64,000 bases of DNA from Citrobacter sp. FP75 (GTDB lineage Bacteria; Pseudomonadota; Gammaproteobacteria; Enterobacterales; Enterobacteriaceae): assembly GCF_018342065.1 (NCBI RefSeq), contig NZ_JAFDOE010000002.1, forward strand, positions 372,001 to 436,000. The letters are read 5' to 3'. A program made the translations under genes and the position numbers. Below are positions 19,720-31,762 of this stretch, one piece after another (position 1 is the first letter of the stretch; each line of letters opens with the position of its first letter). The notes under the pieces are model-generated. The model had not been told where the DNA came from, ran no database searches, and saw nothing but the letters and a program-made list of their open reading frames with translations.

Positions 19720-21036
19720 ATGACTCAGCAAGAATACTTACGCCGTCGCCAGGCTTTGCTGGCGCAAATGCAGCCGGGCAGCGCCGCGCTGATTTTCGCC
19801 GCACCGGAAGCGACGCGCAGTGCGGACAGTGAATATCCGTACCGTCAGAGCAGCGACTTTTGGTACTTCACCGGTTTTAACGAGCCTGAAGCTGTGCTGG
19901 TGCTGATTAAAAGTAATGACACTCATAACCATAGCGTTTTGTTTAACCGGGTACGCGATCTGACAGCGGAGATCTGGTTTGGCCGCCGTCTGGGGCAGGA
20001 TGCCGCACCGGAGAAACTGGGCGTTGATCGGGCGTTAGCTTTCAGCGAAATCAACCAACAGCTGCATCAGTTGCTTAACGGTCTGGACACGGTGTACCAC
20101 GCGCAGGGCGAATATACCTGGGCTGATGAAATCGTGTTTACGGCGATGGATAAGCTGCGTAAAGGCTCCCGGCAGAACCTGAAAGCGCCAGCCACGATAA
20201 TTGACTGGCGTCCGATGGTACATGAAATGCGGCTGTTCAAATCGCCGGAAGAGATAGCGGTCATGCGTCGCGCGGGTGAAATCAGCGCACTGGCGCATAC
20301 CCGCGCGATGGAAAAATGTCGCCCGGGAATGTTCGAGTACCAACTGGAAGGGGAGATCCACCACGAGTTTACTCGTCATGGTGCGCGTTATCCGTCTTAT
20401 AACACCATCGTTGGCAGCGGCGTAAACGGCTGCATTCTGCATTACACCGAAAACGAAAGTGAAATGCGCGATGGCGATTTGGTGCTGATTGACGCCGGAT
20501 GTGAATACCGAGGTTACGCTGGCGACATTACCCGCACCTTCCCGGTCAACGGTAAATTTACCCCAGCACAGCGTGAAATCTACGACATCGTACTGGAATC
20601 GTTAGAGACCAGCCTGTGTCTGTATCGTCCGGGTACGTCCATCCAGGAAGTAACGGGAGAGGTGGTGCGCATCATGATTACCGGTCTGGTAAAGCTGGGT
20701 ATTCTGCACGGTGATATTGATCAACTGATTGCTGACAACGCGCATCGTCCTTTCTTTATGCATGGCCTGAGTCACTGGCTGGGGCTGGATGTGCACGACG
20801 TCGGTGCCTATGGTCAGGATCGCTCGCGTATCCTGGAGCCGGGGATGGTGCTTACCGTCGAGCCTGGGCTGTATATCGCGCCGGACGCAGACGTCTCACC
20901 GGCTTATCGCGGTATCGGTATTCGTATTGAAGATGACATTCTGATTACCGAAGACGGTAATGAAAACCTGACCGCCAGCGTAGTGAAAAAGGCGGATGAC
21001 ATTGAAGCACTGATGGCCGCGGCGCGACTGCAATGA
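19720..21036 (+). CDS. pepP: Xaa-Pro aminopeptidase P
   Basis: Removes N-terminal residues next to proline; cytoplasmic manganese enzyme. The ATG at 19720 (MTQQEYLRRRQ) gives 438 residues; the longer open frame runs into ygfB and is rejected. The pita-bread metal ligands are present: IDAGCEYRGYAGDITR (two Asp), HGLSHWLGLDVHDVG (His), TVEPGLYI (Glu) and GIRIEDD (Glu). The stop overlaps the ubiH start by 4 bases (ATGA), indicating coupling. Confidence 0.96.
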   Translation: MTQQEYLRRRQALLAQMQPGSAALIFAAPEATRSADSEYPYRQSSDFWYFTGFNEPEAVLVLIKSNDTHNHSVLFNRVRDLTAEIWFGRRLGQDAAPEKLGVDRALAFSEINQQLHQLLNGLDTVYHAQGEYTWADEIVFTAMDKLRKGSRQNLKAPATIIDWRPMVHEMRLFKSPEEIAVMRRAGEISALAHTRAMEKCRPGMFEYQLEGEIHHEFTRHGARYPSYNTIVGSGVNGCILHYTENESEMRDGDLVLIDAGCEYRGYAGDITRTFPVNGKFTPAQREIYDIVLESLETSLCLYRPGTSIQEVTGEVVRIMITGLVKLGILHGDIDQLIADNAHRPFFMHGLSHWLGLDVHDVGAYGQDRSRILEPGMVLTVEPGLYIAPDADVSPAYRGIGIRIEDDILITEDGNENLTASVVKKADDIEALMAAARLQ

Positions 21037-22211
21037 GCGTGATTATTGTCGGTGGCGGTATGGTCGGCGCGACGCTGGCGCTGGCTATTTCAGAGCTTAG
21101 TCATGGGACGCTACCGGTCCATCTTATTGAAGCGAGCGAGCCAGATACTGACCGCCATCCGGGGTTTGACGCCCGGGCGATAGCGCTGGCGGCAGGCACT
21201 TGCCAGCAACTGGCGCGAATTGGCATCTGGCAGGCTATTGCCGATTGCGCAACCGCGATCAAAACGGTACTCGTCAGCGATCGTGGGCATGCCGGGAGTG
21301 TGACGCTTGATGCGCAGGAATACCGTATTCCTGCGCTGGGTCAGGTGGTGGAACTGCATGACGTCGGGCTGCGCCTGTTTGCGCTGTTGCGCAAGGCGCG
21401 CGGCGTCACGTTACATTGCCCTGACCGTGTTGCCAGCGTGTCGCGTACCCAGGAGCACGTTGAGGTTACGCTTGAGAATGGCGAGGTGATTACCGGTCGC
21501 GTGCTGGTAGCTGCCGATGGTACACGCTCTGCGCTGGCTAGCGCCTGTGGCGTTGACTGGCAGCAGCAGCCGTACGAACAGCTGGCGGTGATTGCCAACG
21601 TCACGACCTCAGTCCCGCATAACGGGCGGGCGTTTGAACGCTTCACGCAGCATGGCCCGCTGGCTATGTTACCGATGTCAGATGGCCGCTGTTCGCTGGT
21701 GTGGTGCCATCCGCTGGAGAAGCGTGATGAGGTTATGGCCTGGTCTGATGAACAGTTTTGCCGTGAACTGCAAACCGCGTTCGGCTGGCGGCTGGGGCGC
21801 ATTACGCAAGCGGGTAAACGTAGCGTCTACCCGCTGTCTTTAACCACCGCCGTGAAGTCGATTACTCATCGTACCGTGCTGGTGGGCAATGCGGCACAGA
21901 CGCTGCATCCTATTGCCGGGCAAGGTTTTAACCTCGGCCTGCGCGACGTCATGAGTCTTGCCGAAACCTTAACGCAGGCGCAGGACGATGCAGAAGACAT
22001 TGGCGATTATGCGGTACTGTCGCGCTATCAGCAGCGTCGTGAGACCGATCGCGAGACAACAATTGGCGTCACCAACAGTCTGGTGTATCTGTTTGCCAAC
22101 CGCTGGGCCCCGCTAGTTGTTGGGCGTAACGCGGGTCTTATGGCGATGGAATTATTGACGCCAGCACGCGATGCGCTGGCGGAGCGGACCCTGGGTTGGG
22201 TTGCGCGATAG
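21033..22211 (+). CDS. ubiH: 2-octaprenyl-6-methoxyphenol hydroxylase
   Basis: FAD monooxygenase for one of the ring hydroxylations of ubiquinone synthesis, part of the Ubi complex. 392 residues: N-terminal GGGMVGATLALA (GxGxxG), a middle ADGTRSALAS (DG motif) and C-terminal NAAQTLHPIAGQGFNLGLRD. Translationally coupled to pepP. Confidence 0.96.
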   Translation: MSVIIVGGGMVGATLALAISELSHGTLPVHLIEASEPDTDRHPGFDARAIALAAGTCQQLARIGIWQAIADCATAIKTVLVSDRGHAGSVTLDAQEYRIPALGQVVELHDVGLRLFALLRKARGVTLHCPDRVASVSRTQEHVEVTLENGEVITGRVLVAADGTRSALASACGVDWQQQPYEQLAVIANVTTSVPHNGRAFERFTQHGPLAMLPMSDGRCSLVWCHPLEKRDEVMAWSDEQFCRELQTAFGWRLGRITQAGKRSVYPLSLTTAVKSITHRTVLVGNAAQTLHPIAGQGFNLGLRDVMSLAETLTQAQDDAEDIGDYAVLSRYQQRRETDRETTIGVTNSLVYLFANRWAPLVVGRNAGLMAMELLTPARDALAERTLGWVAR

Positions 22212-22254
22212 TCCTGTCACAGCAGGCTATTTTATTTGCCATTTTGGACCAGGG

Positions 22255-22425
22255 CAGTGCTCACACAAAACTCGACAGAGTTTTGAACGCCCTTCAGGGC
22301 AGCCCGAAGGGGGAGCAAAGCGAATCATCCTCACGTACTGCGTGTACGCTCCGGTTGTTCCGCGCTGTCCGTGTCCAAACTGGCTGCAACAATTACGCCT
22401 GCTGAGCCAGGCATCAGGAGTGGAT
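22255..22425. repeat. Structured intergenic element between ubiH and ubiI
   Basis: A non-coding 215-base gap with three stem-loops in a row: CAAAACTC-gaca-GAGTTTTG (22266-22285), CCCTTC...GAAGGG (22290-22311) and CGTAC-tgcgt-GTACG (22334-22348). It ends with ctgtccgtgtccaaactggctgcaac. It looks like a dispersed enterobacterial intergenic repeat inserted in the operon; I cannot name the family with certainty. Confidence 0.5.
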
Positions 22426-22426
22426 T

Positions 22427-23629
22427 GTGCAAAGTGTTGATGTAGCAATTGTTGGTGGCGGCATGGTGGGACTGGCGGTTGCCTGCGGCTTGCAGGGCAG
22501 CGGGTTACGCGTTGCTGTGTTAGAACAACATGTTCCACAGCCTCTGGCGGCGGATGCACCTCCTCAGCTTCGCGTGTCGGCCATTAACGCCGCCAGCGAA
22601 AAACTGCTGACCCGTCTTGGCGTATGGTCAGACATTGTTGCCCGCCGGGCTTGCTGCTATCACGGCATGGAAGTCTGGGACAAAGATAGCTTTGGACGCA
22701 TCGAATTTGATGACCAAAGCATGGGTTACAGCCATTTGGGACATATCGTTGAAAATTCGGTGATCCACTACGCACTGTGGCAAAAGGCGCAGCAGTCGGC
22801 AGACATTACGCTGATGGCTCCGGCAGAACTACAGCAAGTAGCCTGGGGGGAGAACGACGCTTTTCTGACCCTGAAGGATGGCTCGATGATGACCGCGCGC
22901 CTGGTTATCGGTGCGGACGGTGCAAACTCCTGGTTGCGTAACAAAGCGGATATTCCGCTGACCTTCTGGGATTACCGCCATCATGCTCTGGTGGCAACCA
23001 TCCGTACCCAGGAAGCGCATGGAGCGGTTGCGCGTCAGGCGTTCCACGGGGAAGGTATTCTGGCATTCCTGCCGCTCAGTGACCCGCATCTGTGCTCTAT
23101 TGTCTGGTCACTTTCGCCGCAGGAAGCCGAACGCATGCAGCAGGCAAGCATTGACGAGTTTAACCAGGCGCTGAATATCGCCTTTGATAATCGCCTGGGA
23201 TTATGTTGCGTTGAGAGTGAACGTCAGGCGTTTCCGCTGACGGGGCGCTATGCTCGCCAGTTTGCCGCCCATCGTCTGGCGCTGGTGGGGGACGCGGCGC
23301 ATACCATCCATCCGCTGGCAGGACAGGGAGTGAATCTCGGCTTTATGGATGCAGCGGAGCTGATCGACGAGCTTAAGCGCCTGCAACGGCAGGGCAAAGA
23401 TATCGGTCAGTACCTCTATCTGCGTCGCTATGAGCGTAGCCGTAAGCACAGTGCGGCGATGATGCTGGCCGGTATGCAGGGGTTCCGCGAGCTGTTTGCT
23501 GGCGAGAATCCGGCGAAGAAACTGCTGCGTGATATTGGTCTGAAACTAGCCGATACCCTTCCTGGCGTAAAACCGAAACTTATTCGTCAGGCGATGGGGT
23601 TAAACGATCTTCCTGAGTGGTTGCGCTAA
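22427..23629 (+). CDS. ubiI: 2-octaprenylphenol hydroxylase (C5 hydroxylase)
   Basis: FAD-dependent aerobic C5 hydroxylation in ubiquinone synthesis (formerly visC). 400 residues, paralogous to ubiH: GGGMVGLAVACGL, GADGANSWLRNKADI and GDAAHTIHPLAGQGVNLGFMDA. Starts at GTG (22427), 215 bases after ubiH, behind the structured element. A CCCGGCctgcgcGCCGGG hairpin (about 23677-23696) follows. Confidence 0.95.
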   Translation: MQSVDVAIVGGGMVGLAVACGLQGSGLRVAVLEQHVPQPLAADAPPQLRVSAINAASEKLLTRLGVWSDIVARRACCYHGMEVWDKDSFGRIEFDDQSMGYSHLGHIVENSVIHYALWQKAQQSADITLMAPAELQQVAWGENDAFLTLKDGSMMTARLVIGADGANSWLRNKADIPLTFWDYRHHALVATIRTQEAHGAVARQAFHGEGILAFLPLSDPHLCSIVWSLSPQEAERMQQASIDEFNQALNIAFDNRLGLCCVESERQAFPLTGRYARQFAAHRLALVGDAAHTIHPLAGQGVNLGFMDAAELIDELKRLQRQGKDIGQYLYLRRYERSRKHSAAMMLAGMQGFRELFAGENPAKKLLRDIGLKLADTLPGVKPKLIRQAMGLNDLPEWLR

Positions 23630-24081
23630 CGTCCGTAAGGACAATCTTAAGAGTTTGAAACCCGTCACACTTTCCTCTCCCGGCCTGCGCGCCGGGATGC
23701 TTCTCTCATTTGAAATAATCTAATTCCACACCTTTTTTCGCATTAGTTTTTTTAATATTACTAATTTCTCATAACGCCATTTTTGACATTTTTTCAACAT
23801 TTAGTATGGGTTGTTGCGGAATAATCCCGCTTGTATCTGTTAATTGTTCTGACTTGATGGCTATTTATTGGTTTTTTATTCTGACGGCGATCTGGTCATT
23901 TTTAGCCATAAGCTAATGTGATGGCTAATTTTGCCTTATGGTTTAGCGTCTGTTTCGGTGGTAAGTTCAAGGCAAAGAGAACGTTTGCGTCGTAGCCCAT
24001 GGAGCGGCTACGGTGCTGGGTTTCGTGGTGAAGATTTCACCGCGAAAGAGTTGATAGCCCCGCTTATTCAACGAGGAAAAG
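23630..24081 (+). promoter_or_regulatory. gcvTHP control region
   Basis: A 452-base AT-rich gap with no gene. It has several CTAAT boxes, the core recognised by the LysR regulator GcvA: 23720-23724, 23761-23765, 23913-23917, 23925-23929 and an inverted copy at 23742-23746. They fall in two clusters, one distal and one nearer the gene, as in the E. coli gcv promoter, where GcvA, GcvR, Lrp, PurR and CRP act. The last part (from about 23940) is probably untranslated leader. Confidence 0.7.
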
Positions 24082-25176
24082 ATGGCTCAACAGACTCCTT
24101 TGTACGAACAACACACGCTATGTGGCGCGCGCATGGTTGATTTCCATGGCTGGATGATGCCTCTGCATTACGGTTCTCAGCTTGATGAGCATCACGCTGT
24201 CCGCACCGACGCCGGTATGTTTGATGTGTCGCATATGACCATCGTCGATCTGCGCGGCAGCCGCACCCGGGAGTTCTTGCGTTATCTGCTGGCAAACGAC
24301 GTCGCGAAGCTAACGAAAACCGGCAAAGCCCTGTACTCCGGTATGCTCAACGCTTCAGGCGGCGTAATAGATGACCTGATCGTCTACTACTTTACTGAAG
24401 ATTTCTTCCGCCTCGTTGTAAACTCCGCCACCCGCGAAAAAGACCTCTCCTGGATTACCCAACACGCTGAACCTTACGCCATCGACATCACTGTTCGTGA
24501 TGACCTGTCGATGATTGCGGTGCAGGGACCGAATGCCCAGGCCAAAGCTGCGACGCTGTTTAATGAAGAGCAGCGCCATGCGGTTGAAGGCATGAAGCCA
24601 TTCTTCGGCGTGCAGGCCGGTGATTTGTTTATCGCCACCACCGGTTATACCGGCGAAGCGGGCTATGAAATCGCTCTGCCAAATGAACAAGCGGCGGATT
24701 TCTGGCGTGCGCTGGTTGACGCAGGCATACAGCCGTGTGGTCTGGGCGCGCGCGATACGCTGCGTCTGGAAGCCGGTATGAACCTTTACAGCCAGGAGAT
24801 GGACGAGGGGATTTCTCCGCTGGCCGCCAACATGGGCTGGACCATCGCGTGGGAACCTGCTGACCGCGACTTTATTGGTCGCGAAGCGCTGGAAATGCAG
24901 CGTGAAAAAGGTCACGAACAGCTGGTCGGGCTGGTGATGACCGAGAAAGGCGTGCTGCGTAATGAACTGCCGGTGCGTTTCACCGATGCTTCCGGCAACC
25001 AGCATGAAGGTATTATCACCAGCGGGACATTCTCTCCAACTCTGGGTTACAGCATCGCACTGGCGCGTGTCCCAGCGGGTATTGGCGAGACCGCAATTGT
25101 GCAGATTCGTAACCGTGAAATGCCGGTAAAAGTGACTAAACCTGTTTTTGTGCGTAACGGCAAAGCCGTCGCGTAA
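24082..25176 (+). CDS. gcvT: Glycine cleavage system T protein (aminomethyltransferase)
   Basis: Transfers the aminomethyl carbon from lipoyl-GcvH to tetrahydrofolate, releasing ammonia. 364 residues: N-terminal [21 protein letters not shown], the FDVSHM folate motif, [13 protein letters not shown] and [17 protein letters not shown] preceded by GAGGAAAAG. First gene of gcvT-gcvH-gcvP. Confidence 0.97.
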   Translation: MAQQTPLYEQHTLCGARMVDFHGWMMPLHYGSQLDEHHAVRTDAGMFDVSHMTIVDLRGSRTREFLRYLLANDVAKLTKTGKALYSGMLNASGGVIDDLIVYYFTEDFFRLVVNSATREKDLSWITQHAEPYAIDITVRDDLSMIAVQGPNAQAKAATLFNEEQRHAVEGMKPFFGVQAGDLFIATTGYTGEAGYEIALPNEQAADFWRALVDAGIQPCGLGARDTLRLEAGMNLYSQEMDEGISPLAANMGWTIAWEPADRDFIGREALEMQREKGHEQLVGLVMTEKGVLRNELPVRFTDASGNQHEGIITSGTFSPTLGYSIALARVPAGIGETAIVQIRNREMPVKVTKPVFVRNGKAVA

Positions 25177-25201
25177 TTCATCCTTTTTTGGAGATTGATT
25201 G

Positions 25202-25591
25202 ATGAGCAACGTACCTGCAGAACTGAAATACAGCAAAGAACACGAATGGCTGCGCAAAGAAGCTGACGGCTCTTACACCGTTGGTATCACCGAACACGCT
25301 CAGGAGCTGTTAGGTGACATGGTTTTCGTTGACCTGCCCGAAGTTGGCGCCACCGTCAGCGCAGGCGATGACTGCGCCGTTGCGGAATCCGTAAAAGCGG
25401 CTTCCGATATCTATGCGCCAGTGGGCGGTGAGATTGTGGCGGTTAACGACACGCTTAGCGACTCCCCGGAACTGGTCAACAGCGAGCCGTACACCGGCGG
25501 CTGGATCTTCAAGATTAAAGCCAGCGACGAAAGCGAAATCGAATCGCTGCTGGATGCGACCGCATATGAAGCATTGTTAGAAGACGAATAA
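25202..25591 (+). CDS. gcvH: Glycine cleavage system H protein
   Basis: Lipoyl carrier that shuttles the aminomethyl group between P, T and L proteins. The ATG at 25202 (Shine-Dalgarno GGAG) gives 129 residues as in E. coli. The lipoylated lysine is in [15 protein letters not shown] at about residue 65. Lies 25 bases after gcvT. Confidence 0.97.
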   Translation: MSNVPAELKYSKEHEWLRKEADGSYTVGITEHAQELLGDMVFVDLPEVGATVSAGDDCAVAESVKAASDIYAPVGGEIVAVNDTLSDSPELVNSEPYTGGWIFKIKASDESEIESLLDATAYEALLEDE

Positions 25592-25597
25592 TGTTGT

Positions 25598-25628
25598 GCC
25601 GGATGGCGATAATGCTTATCCGGCCTAC
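25598..25628. repeat. REP element between gcvH and gcvP
   Basis: GTGCCGGatggcgataatgcttatCCGGCctac is a typical REP unit. It lies inside the gcv operon and may set the relative mRNA level of gcvP. Confidence 0.8.
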
Positions 25629-25708
25629 TCACTGCACCGCGAATTATTTGCGTATTCAGGTAAGTAGAGACACCTACGATTCACTGCACGTTTCAGGAAC
25701 CATCGCCC

Positions 25709-28582
25709 ATGACACAGACGTTAAGCCAGCTTGAAAACAGCGGCGCTTTTATTGAACGCCACATCGGACCGGACGCCGCGCAGCAGCAAGAGATGCTGAA
25801 TGCAGTTGGCGCCGAGTCGTTAAACGCGCTGATCGGCCAGATTGTGCCGAAAGACATTCAGCTCGCAACCCCGCCACAGGTGGGCACTGCTGCGACCGAA
25901 TACGCTGCGCTGGCTGAATTAAAAGCCATCGCCGGGCGTAACAAGCGCTTCACGTCCTACATTGGCATGGGCTACACCGCCGTGCAGTTGCCACCGGTTA
26001 TCCTGCGTAACATGCTGGAAAACCCGGGCTGGTACACCGCGTACACACCGTATCAGCCAGAAGTCTCTCAAGGGCGTCTGGAAGCGCTGCTCAACTTCCA
26101 GCAGGTCACGCTGGATCTGACCGGTCTGGATATGGCCTCCGCTTCTCTGCTGGATGAAGCCACCGCTGCTGCTGAAGCAATGGCGATGGCAAAACGCGTC
26201 AGCAAACTGAAAAACGCCAACCGCTTCTTTGTGGCGGCTGATGTTCATCCGCAAACGCTGGATGTTGTGCGTACCCGTGCGGAAACCTTTGGTTTTGACG
26301 TCATTGTTGATGATGCTGCAAAAGCGCTGGATCATCAGGATGTATTTGGTGTGCTGTTGCAACAAGTAGGCACCACCGGTGAAGTGCACGACTACAGCAC
26401 ACTGATTGCTGATCTTAAATCCCGCAAAGTTGTGGTCAGCGTCGCGGCCGATTTTATGGCGCTGGTTCTGCTGACTGCGCCGGGTAAACAGGGCGCGGAC
26501 ATTGTTTTCGGCTCTGCGCAACGCTTCGGCGTACCGATGGGCTACGGCGGTCCACACGCGGCATTTTTTGCTGCTAAAGACGAATTCAAACGCTCCATGC
26601 CAGGCCGTATTATCGGCGTTTCCAAAGATGCGGCGGGCAATACCGCACTGCGCATGGCGATGCAAACTCGCGAGCAGCATATCCGCCGTGAGAAAGCGAA
26701 CTCCAATATTTGTACCTCGCAGGTCCTGCTGGCCAACATCGCCAGCCTGTATGCCGTTTATCATGGTCCGGTCGGACTGAAGCGCATTGCCAATCGTATC
26801 CATCGCCTGACTGACATTCTGGCAGCCGGTCTGCAACAGAAAGGGCTGAAGCTGCGTCATGCGCACTACTTTGACACCCTGTGTGTTGAAGTGGCCGACA
26901 AAGCCTCCGTGCTGGCGCGTGCTGAAGCGGCAGAAATCAACCTGCGCAGCGATATTCATAACGCGGTAGGTATTACGCTCGATGAAACGACCACCTGTGA
27001 AAACGTGGTGCAGTTGTTCAATGTTCTGCTGGGCGACAGCCACGGCCTGAACATCGACATGCTGGATAAAGACGTGGCGCTCGACAGCCGTTCCATTCAG
27101 GACAGCATGCTGCGTAATGATGCAATCCTGAGCCATCCGGTGTTCAACCGCTACCACAGCGAAACTGAGATGATGCGCTACATGCACTCGCTGGAGCGTA
27201 AAGATCTGGCGCTGAACCAGGCAATGATCCCGCTGGGTTCCTGCACCATGAAGCTGAACGCGGCCGCCGAGATGATCCCAATTACCTGGCCTGAATTTGC
27301 TGAACTGCACCCGTTCTGTCCGCCAGAGCAGGCAGAAGGGTATCAGCAGATGATTGGTCAGCTTTCTGAGTGGCTGGTAAAACTGACCGGCTATGACGCC
27401 GTCTGCATGCAGCCGAACTCCGGCGCGCAGGGCGAGTATGCGGGTCTGCTGGCGATTCGCCATTATCACGAAAGCCGTAACGAAGGCCATCGCGATATCT
27501 GCCTGATCCCAGCCTCTGCCCACGGTACCAACCCGGCTTCCGCTCAGATGGCAGGTATGCAGGTGGTGGTGGTTGCTTGTGATAAGAACGGCAACATCGA
27601 CCTGGACGATCTGCGTGCAAAAGCAGAACAACACGCTGAAAGCCTCTCCTGCATCATGGTGACCTATCCGTCCACCCACGGCGTGTATGAAGAAACGATC
27701 CGCGAAGTATGCGAAGTCGTGCATCAGTTTGGCGGCCAGGTTTACCTCGATGGCGCGAACATGAACGCTCAGGTGGGGATCACCACGCCGGGCTTTATCG
27801 GTGCGGATGTATCACACCTCAATCTGCATAAAACTTTCTGCATTCCACACGGTGGCGGTGGCCCGGGTATGGGACCGATCGGCGTTAAATCGCATCTGGC
27901 ACCGTTCGTGCCGGGTCACAGCGTGGTGCAGATTGAAGGTATGCTCACCCGTCAGGGCGCGGTTTCTGCCGCACCGTTCGGTAGTGCATCTATTCTGCCA
28001 ATCAGCTGGATGTACATTCGTATGATGGGCGCAGAAGGTCTGAAGCAGGCAAGCCAGGTGGCAATTCTGAATGCTAACTACATTGCCAGCCGTCTGAAAG
28101 ATGCCTATCCGGTGTTGTATACCGGTCGCGATGGTCGTGTGGCACACGAGTGTATTCTCGACATTCGTCCATTGAAAGAAGAGACTGGAATCAGCGAACT
28201 GGATATTGCCAAGCGCCTGATCGACTACGGTTTCCATGCTCCGACCATGTCGTTCCCGGTTGCGGGTACGCTGATGGTGGAGCCAACGGAATCTGAAGGT
28301 AAAGTGGAACTGGATCGCTTTATCAATGCGATGCTGGCAATCCGCGCAGAGATCGACCGTGTGAAAGCGGGTGAATGGTCGCTTACAGATAACCCGCTGG
28401 TTAACTCCCCGCACACGCAAAACGAGCTGGTGGCGGAGTGGAACCACGGTTATAGCCGTGAAATCGCCGTCTTCCCGGCGGGGGTGGCAAACAAATATTG
28501 GCCGACCGTAAAACGTCTTGATGATGTTTATGGCGACCGTAACCTGTTCTGCTCCTGCGTGCCGATGAGCGAATATCAGTAA
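25709..28582 (+). CDS. gcvP: Glycine dehydrogenase (decarboxylating), P protein
   Basis: PLP enzyme that decarboxylates glycine and loads the remaining aminomethyl group on GcvH. 957 residues, the fused bacterial form with two homologous halves; the C-terminal half carries the PLP lysine in [18 protein letters not shown] (about residue 708). Other motifs: [11 protein letters not shown] and [12 protein letters not shown]. Last gene of gcvTHP, followed by a terminator. Confidence 0.97.
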   Translation: MTQTLSQLENSGAFIERHIGPDAAQQQEMLNAVGAESLNALIGQIVPKDIQLATPPQVGTAATEYAALAELKAIAGRNKRFTSYIGMGYTAVQLPPVILRNMLENPGWYTAYTPYQPEVSQGRLEALLNFQQVTLDLTGLDMASASLLDEATAAAEAMAMAKRVSKLKNANRFFVAADVHPQTLDVVRTRAETFGFDVIVDDAAKALDHQDVFGVLLQQVGTTGEVHDYSTLIADLKSRKVVVSVAADFMALVLLTAPGKQGADIVFGSAQRFGVPMGYGGPHAAFFAAKDEFKRSMPGRIIGVSKDAAGNTALRMAMQTREQHIRREKANSNICTSQVLLANIASLYAVYHGPVGLKRIANRIHRLTDILAAGLQQKGLKLRHAHYFDTLCVEVADKASVLARAEAAEINLRSDIHNAVGITLDETTTCENVVQLFNVLLGDSHGLNIDMLDKDVALDSRSIQDSMLRNDAILSHPVFNRYHSETEMMRYMHSLERKDLALNQAMIPLGSCTMKLNAAAEMIPITWPEFAELHPFCPPEQAEGYQQMIGQLSEWLVKLTGYDAVCMQPNSGAQGEYAGLLAIRHYHESRNEGHRDICLIPASAHGTNPASAQMAGMQVVVVACDKNGNIDLDDLRAKAEQHAESLSCIMVTYPSTHGVYEETIREVCEVVHQFGGQVYLDGANMNAQVGITTPGFIGADVSHLNLHKTFCIPHGGGGPGMGPIGVKSHLAPFVPGHSVVQIEGMLTRQGAVSAAPFGSASILPISWMYIRMMGAEGLKQASQVAILNANYIASRLKDAYPVLYTGRDGRVAHECILDIRPLKEETGISELDIAKRLIDYGFHAPTMSFPVAGTLMVEPTESEGKVELDRFINAMLAIRAEIDRVKAGEWSLTDNPLVNSPHTQNELVAEWNHGYSREIAVFPAGVANKYWPTVKRLDDVYGDRNLFCSCVPMSEYQ

Positions 28583-28603
28583 TTGCTGATTCGACTATCT
28601 TTT

Positions 28604-28630
28604 AAAGGCGCTTCGGCGCCTTTATTTTTT
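28604..28630 (+). terminator. gcvTHP terminator
   Basis: AAAGGCGC-TTCG-GCGCCTTT, a perfect 8-bp stem with a UUCG tetraloop, followed by ATTTTTT. Confidence 0.93.
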
Positions 28631-28642
28631 GGGAGAAATGTT

Positions 28643-29386
28643 ATGGGCATTGCACTTGTTACCGGCGGCAGTCGCGGTATTGGCCGCGCAACCGCACTGC
28701 AGCTGGCGCAAGAGGGTTACACGGTCGCGGTGAACTTTCATCACAATATTCGTGCTGCAACCGAGGTGGTGAGTCACATTACGACAGCAGGCGGCAAGGC
28801 AATTGCTTTGCGGGCGGACATCAGTGATGAAAGCCAGGTTGTGGCAATGTTTGAGGCCATCGACCGCGTAGGAGAACCGCTGACTGCGCTGGTGAATAAT
28901 GCCGGTATTTTGTTCGAGCAGAGCACGGTGGAAAACTTAACCGCCGAGCGGATCAACCGCGTACTGGCGACCAACGTTACCGGCTATTTTCTGTGCTGTC
29001 GCGAAGCCGTTAAGCGGATGTCGTTGAAGCATGGCGGTAAGGGTGGGGCGATTGTTAACGTCTCATCGGCAGCATCGAGGCTTGGTGCTCCGTTTGAATA
29101 TATCGACTACGCCGCGTCGAAAGGCGCGGTGGATACGCTGACGACCGGACTGGCGCTGGAAGTGGCGGCGCAGGGCATCCGCGTGAACTGTGTGCGACCG
29201 GGTCTTATCTACACTGAAATGCATGCCTCTGGCGGTGAGCCGGGAAGAGTCGATCGCGTGAAATCCATGCTCCCTATGCAGCGTGGCGGGCAACCGGAAG
29301 AAGTCGCGCAGGCGATTACCTGGCTGCTGAGCGAGAAAGCGTCTTACGTCACGGGGAGTTTTCTGGAACTGGCAGGCGGAAGATAA
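28643..29386 (+). CDS. ygfF: Short-chain dehydrogenase/reductase YgfF
   Basis: 247 residues of the classical SDR family; NAD(P)-dependent oxidoreductase of unknown substrate. Cofactor motif TGGSRGIG (residues 7-14), NNAG, and a catalytic Ser plus YxxxK in DYAASKG. The ATG at 28643 has GGGAG upstream; the frame is open 20 codons earlier, but that part contains the gcv terminator. Located as in E. coli between gcvP and bglA. Confidence 0.92.
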   Translation: MGIALVTGGSRGIGRATALQLAQEGYTVAVNFHHNIRAATEVVSHITTAGGKAIALRADISDESQVVAMFEAIDRVGEPLTALVNNAGILFEQSTVENLTAERINRVLATNVTGYFLCCREAVKRMSLKHGGKGGAIVNVSSAASRLGAPFEYIDYAASKGAVDTLTTGLALEVAAQGIRVNCVRPGLIYTEMHASGGEPGRVDRVKSMLPMQRGGQPEEVAQAITWLLSEKASYVTGSFLELAGGR

Positions 29387-29393
29387 TGAGTTG

Positions 29394-29424
29394 TTTGCCG
29401 GATGGCGCAGCGCCATCCGGCAAA
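29394..29424. terminator. REP-like bidirectional terminator between ygfF and bglA
   Basis: TTTGCCGGATGGCGC-a-GCGCCATCCGGCAAA is an almost perfect 15-bp palindrome with T/A ends, between two convergent genes. It is both a REP unit and a plausible terminator on both strands. Confidence 0.8.
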
Positions 29425-29427
29425 AAA

Positions 29428-30867
<1,440 letters not shown>

Positions 30868-30981
30868 TCAGTCTCAAATTAATATCATCTGATTTTGAGT
30901 CTAACAAAGGAAAGGTAAATGTCACGATATAACAAAATAGGTTTAATGTGATTTGTTACATCAAAAAAACAGATTGTTTTT

Positions 30982-31710
30982 TTACGCTAATCTTTTCGCC
31001 AGTTTGCGACCCAGTGATTCCAGAATATAAATAACGGGGATTTGCGTAGTAATATCATAGACACCGGCAATGCGGGTTTGCGGTACATGCCAGGAGAGGT
31101 TAAAGTCGGCCAACTTCGCCAGACGTGAATGCTCATGGCTGGTAACCGACATCACCTTGCAGTTGTGTAGGCTGAACTGGCTGGCGAAACGCAGGATCTC
31201 CTCGGTTTCACCAGAAACGGAAAGGACGATCGCCAGCGCGTTTCTGGCCATATCGTTGGTTACCGGGAAATAGGGATCATCAATATGATTGCTGAATTTT
31301 CCGACGTTTGAGAAAAAACGTGCGCCGTATTTAGCCAAAGACCCGGATGTGCCCGCGCCGACGAATATAATACGCTCGGAAGATAATATAATATCAACAG
31401 CCTGATCGAGCAGTTTATCGAACTCGTCGTTATTGACGCCTTTAAAGAAGCTGATAATTTCGCTGGCACCGAAATTAGCCTGTTGCGGTTCATTCTGCTC
31501 TAAATATAATTTAAAGCGTATGCGAAACTCAGAGTAGCCTTCACAGTTAAGCTTGCGGCAAAAGCGCAGCACGGTGGTGGTGGAAACTCCTACGGCATCA
31601 GCCAGTTCGCGAATGGTCATATACATGACTTTGTCACGGTTCTTGATGACATAGTTGTAGACCAACATCTCAAGATTGTTGAGACTGGCGATGGCGGCGT
31701 GGGAGAACAT
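30982..31710 (-). CDS. MurR/RpiR-family transcriptional regulator
   Basis: 242 residues: an N-terminal helix-turn-helix of the HTH_6 type (about 1-75, [20 protein letters not shown]) and a C-terminal SIS sugar-phosphate-binding domain (about 100-235, [17 protein letters not shown] and [10 protein letters not shown]). The start at 31710 is preferred over the in-frame ATG 7 codons upstream, which has no Shine-Dalgarno sequence and lies only 31 bases from the divergent yqfB. It sits directly upstream of bglA on the same strand, so control of bglA by a phosphorylated sugar is a reasonable inference. I do not recall a counterpart at this position in E. coli K-12. Confidence 0.85.
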   Translation of the reverse strand: MFSHAAIASLNNLEMLVYNYVIKNRDKVMYMTIRELADAVGVSTTTVLRFCRKLNCEGYSEFRIRFKLYLEQNEPQQANFGASEIISFFKGVNNDEFDKLLDQAVDIILSSERIIFVGAGTSGSLAKYGARFFSNVGKFSNHIDDPYFPVTNDMARNALAIVLSVSGETEEILRFASQFSLHNCKVMSVTSHEHSRLAKLADFNLSWHVPQTRIAGVYDITTQIPVIYILESLGRKLAKRLA

Positions 31711-31762
31711 ACTCACAATGGCAAAACTCACTCATCAGACTTCATCTACAGGGAATAATAAC

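Noticed and set aside
22171..22440. 89- and 69-codon frames across the ubiH-ubiI gap
   Set aside because: They lie in the hairpin repeat and partly in ubiH, without a start signal.
23931..24140. 69-codon frame before and into gcvT
   Set aside because: It is in the untranslated leader and out of frame with gcvT, with no family match.
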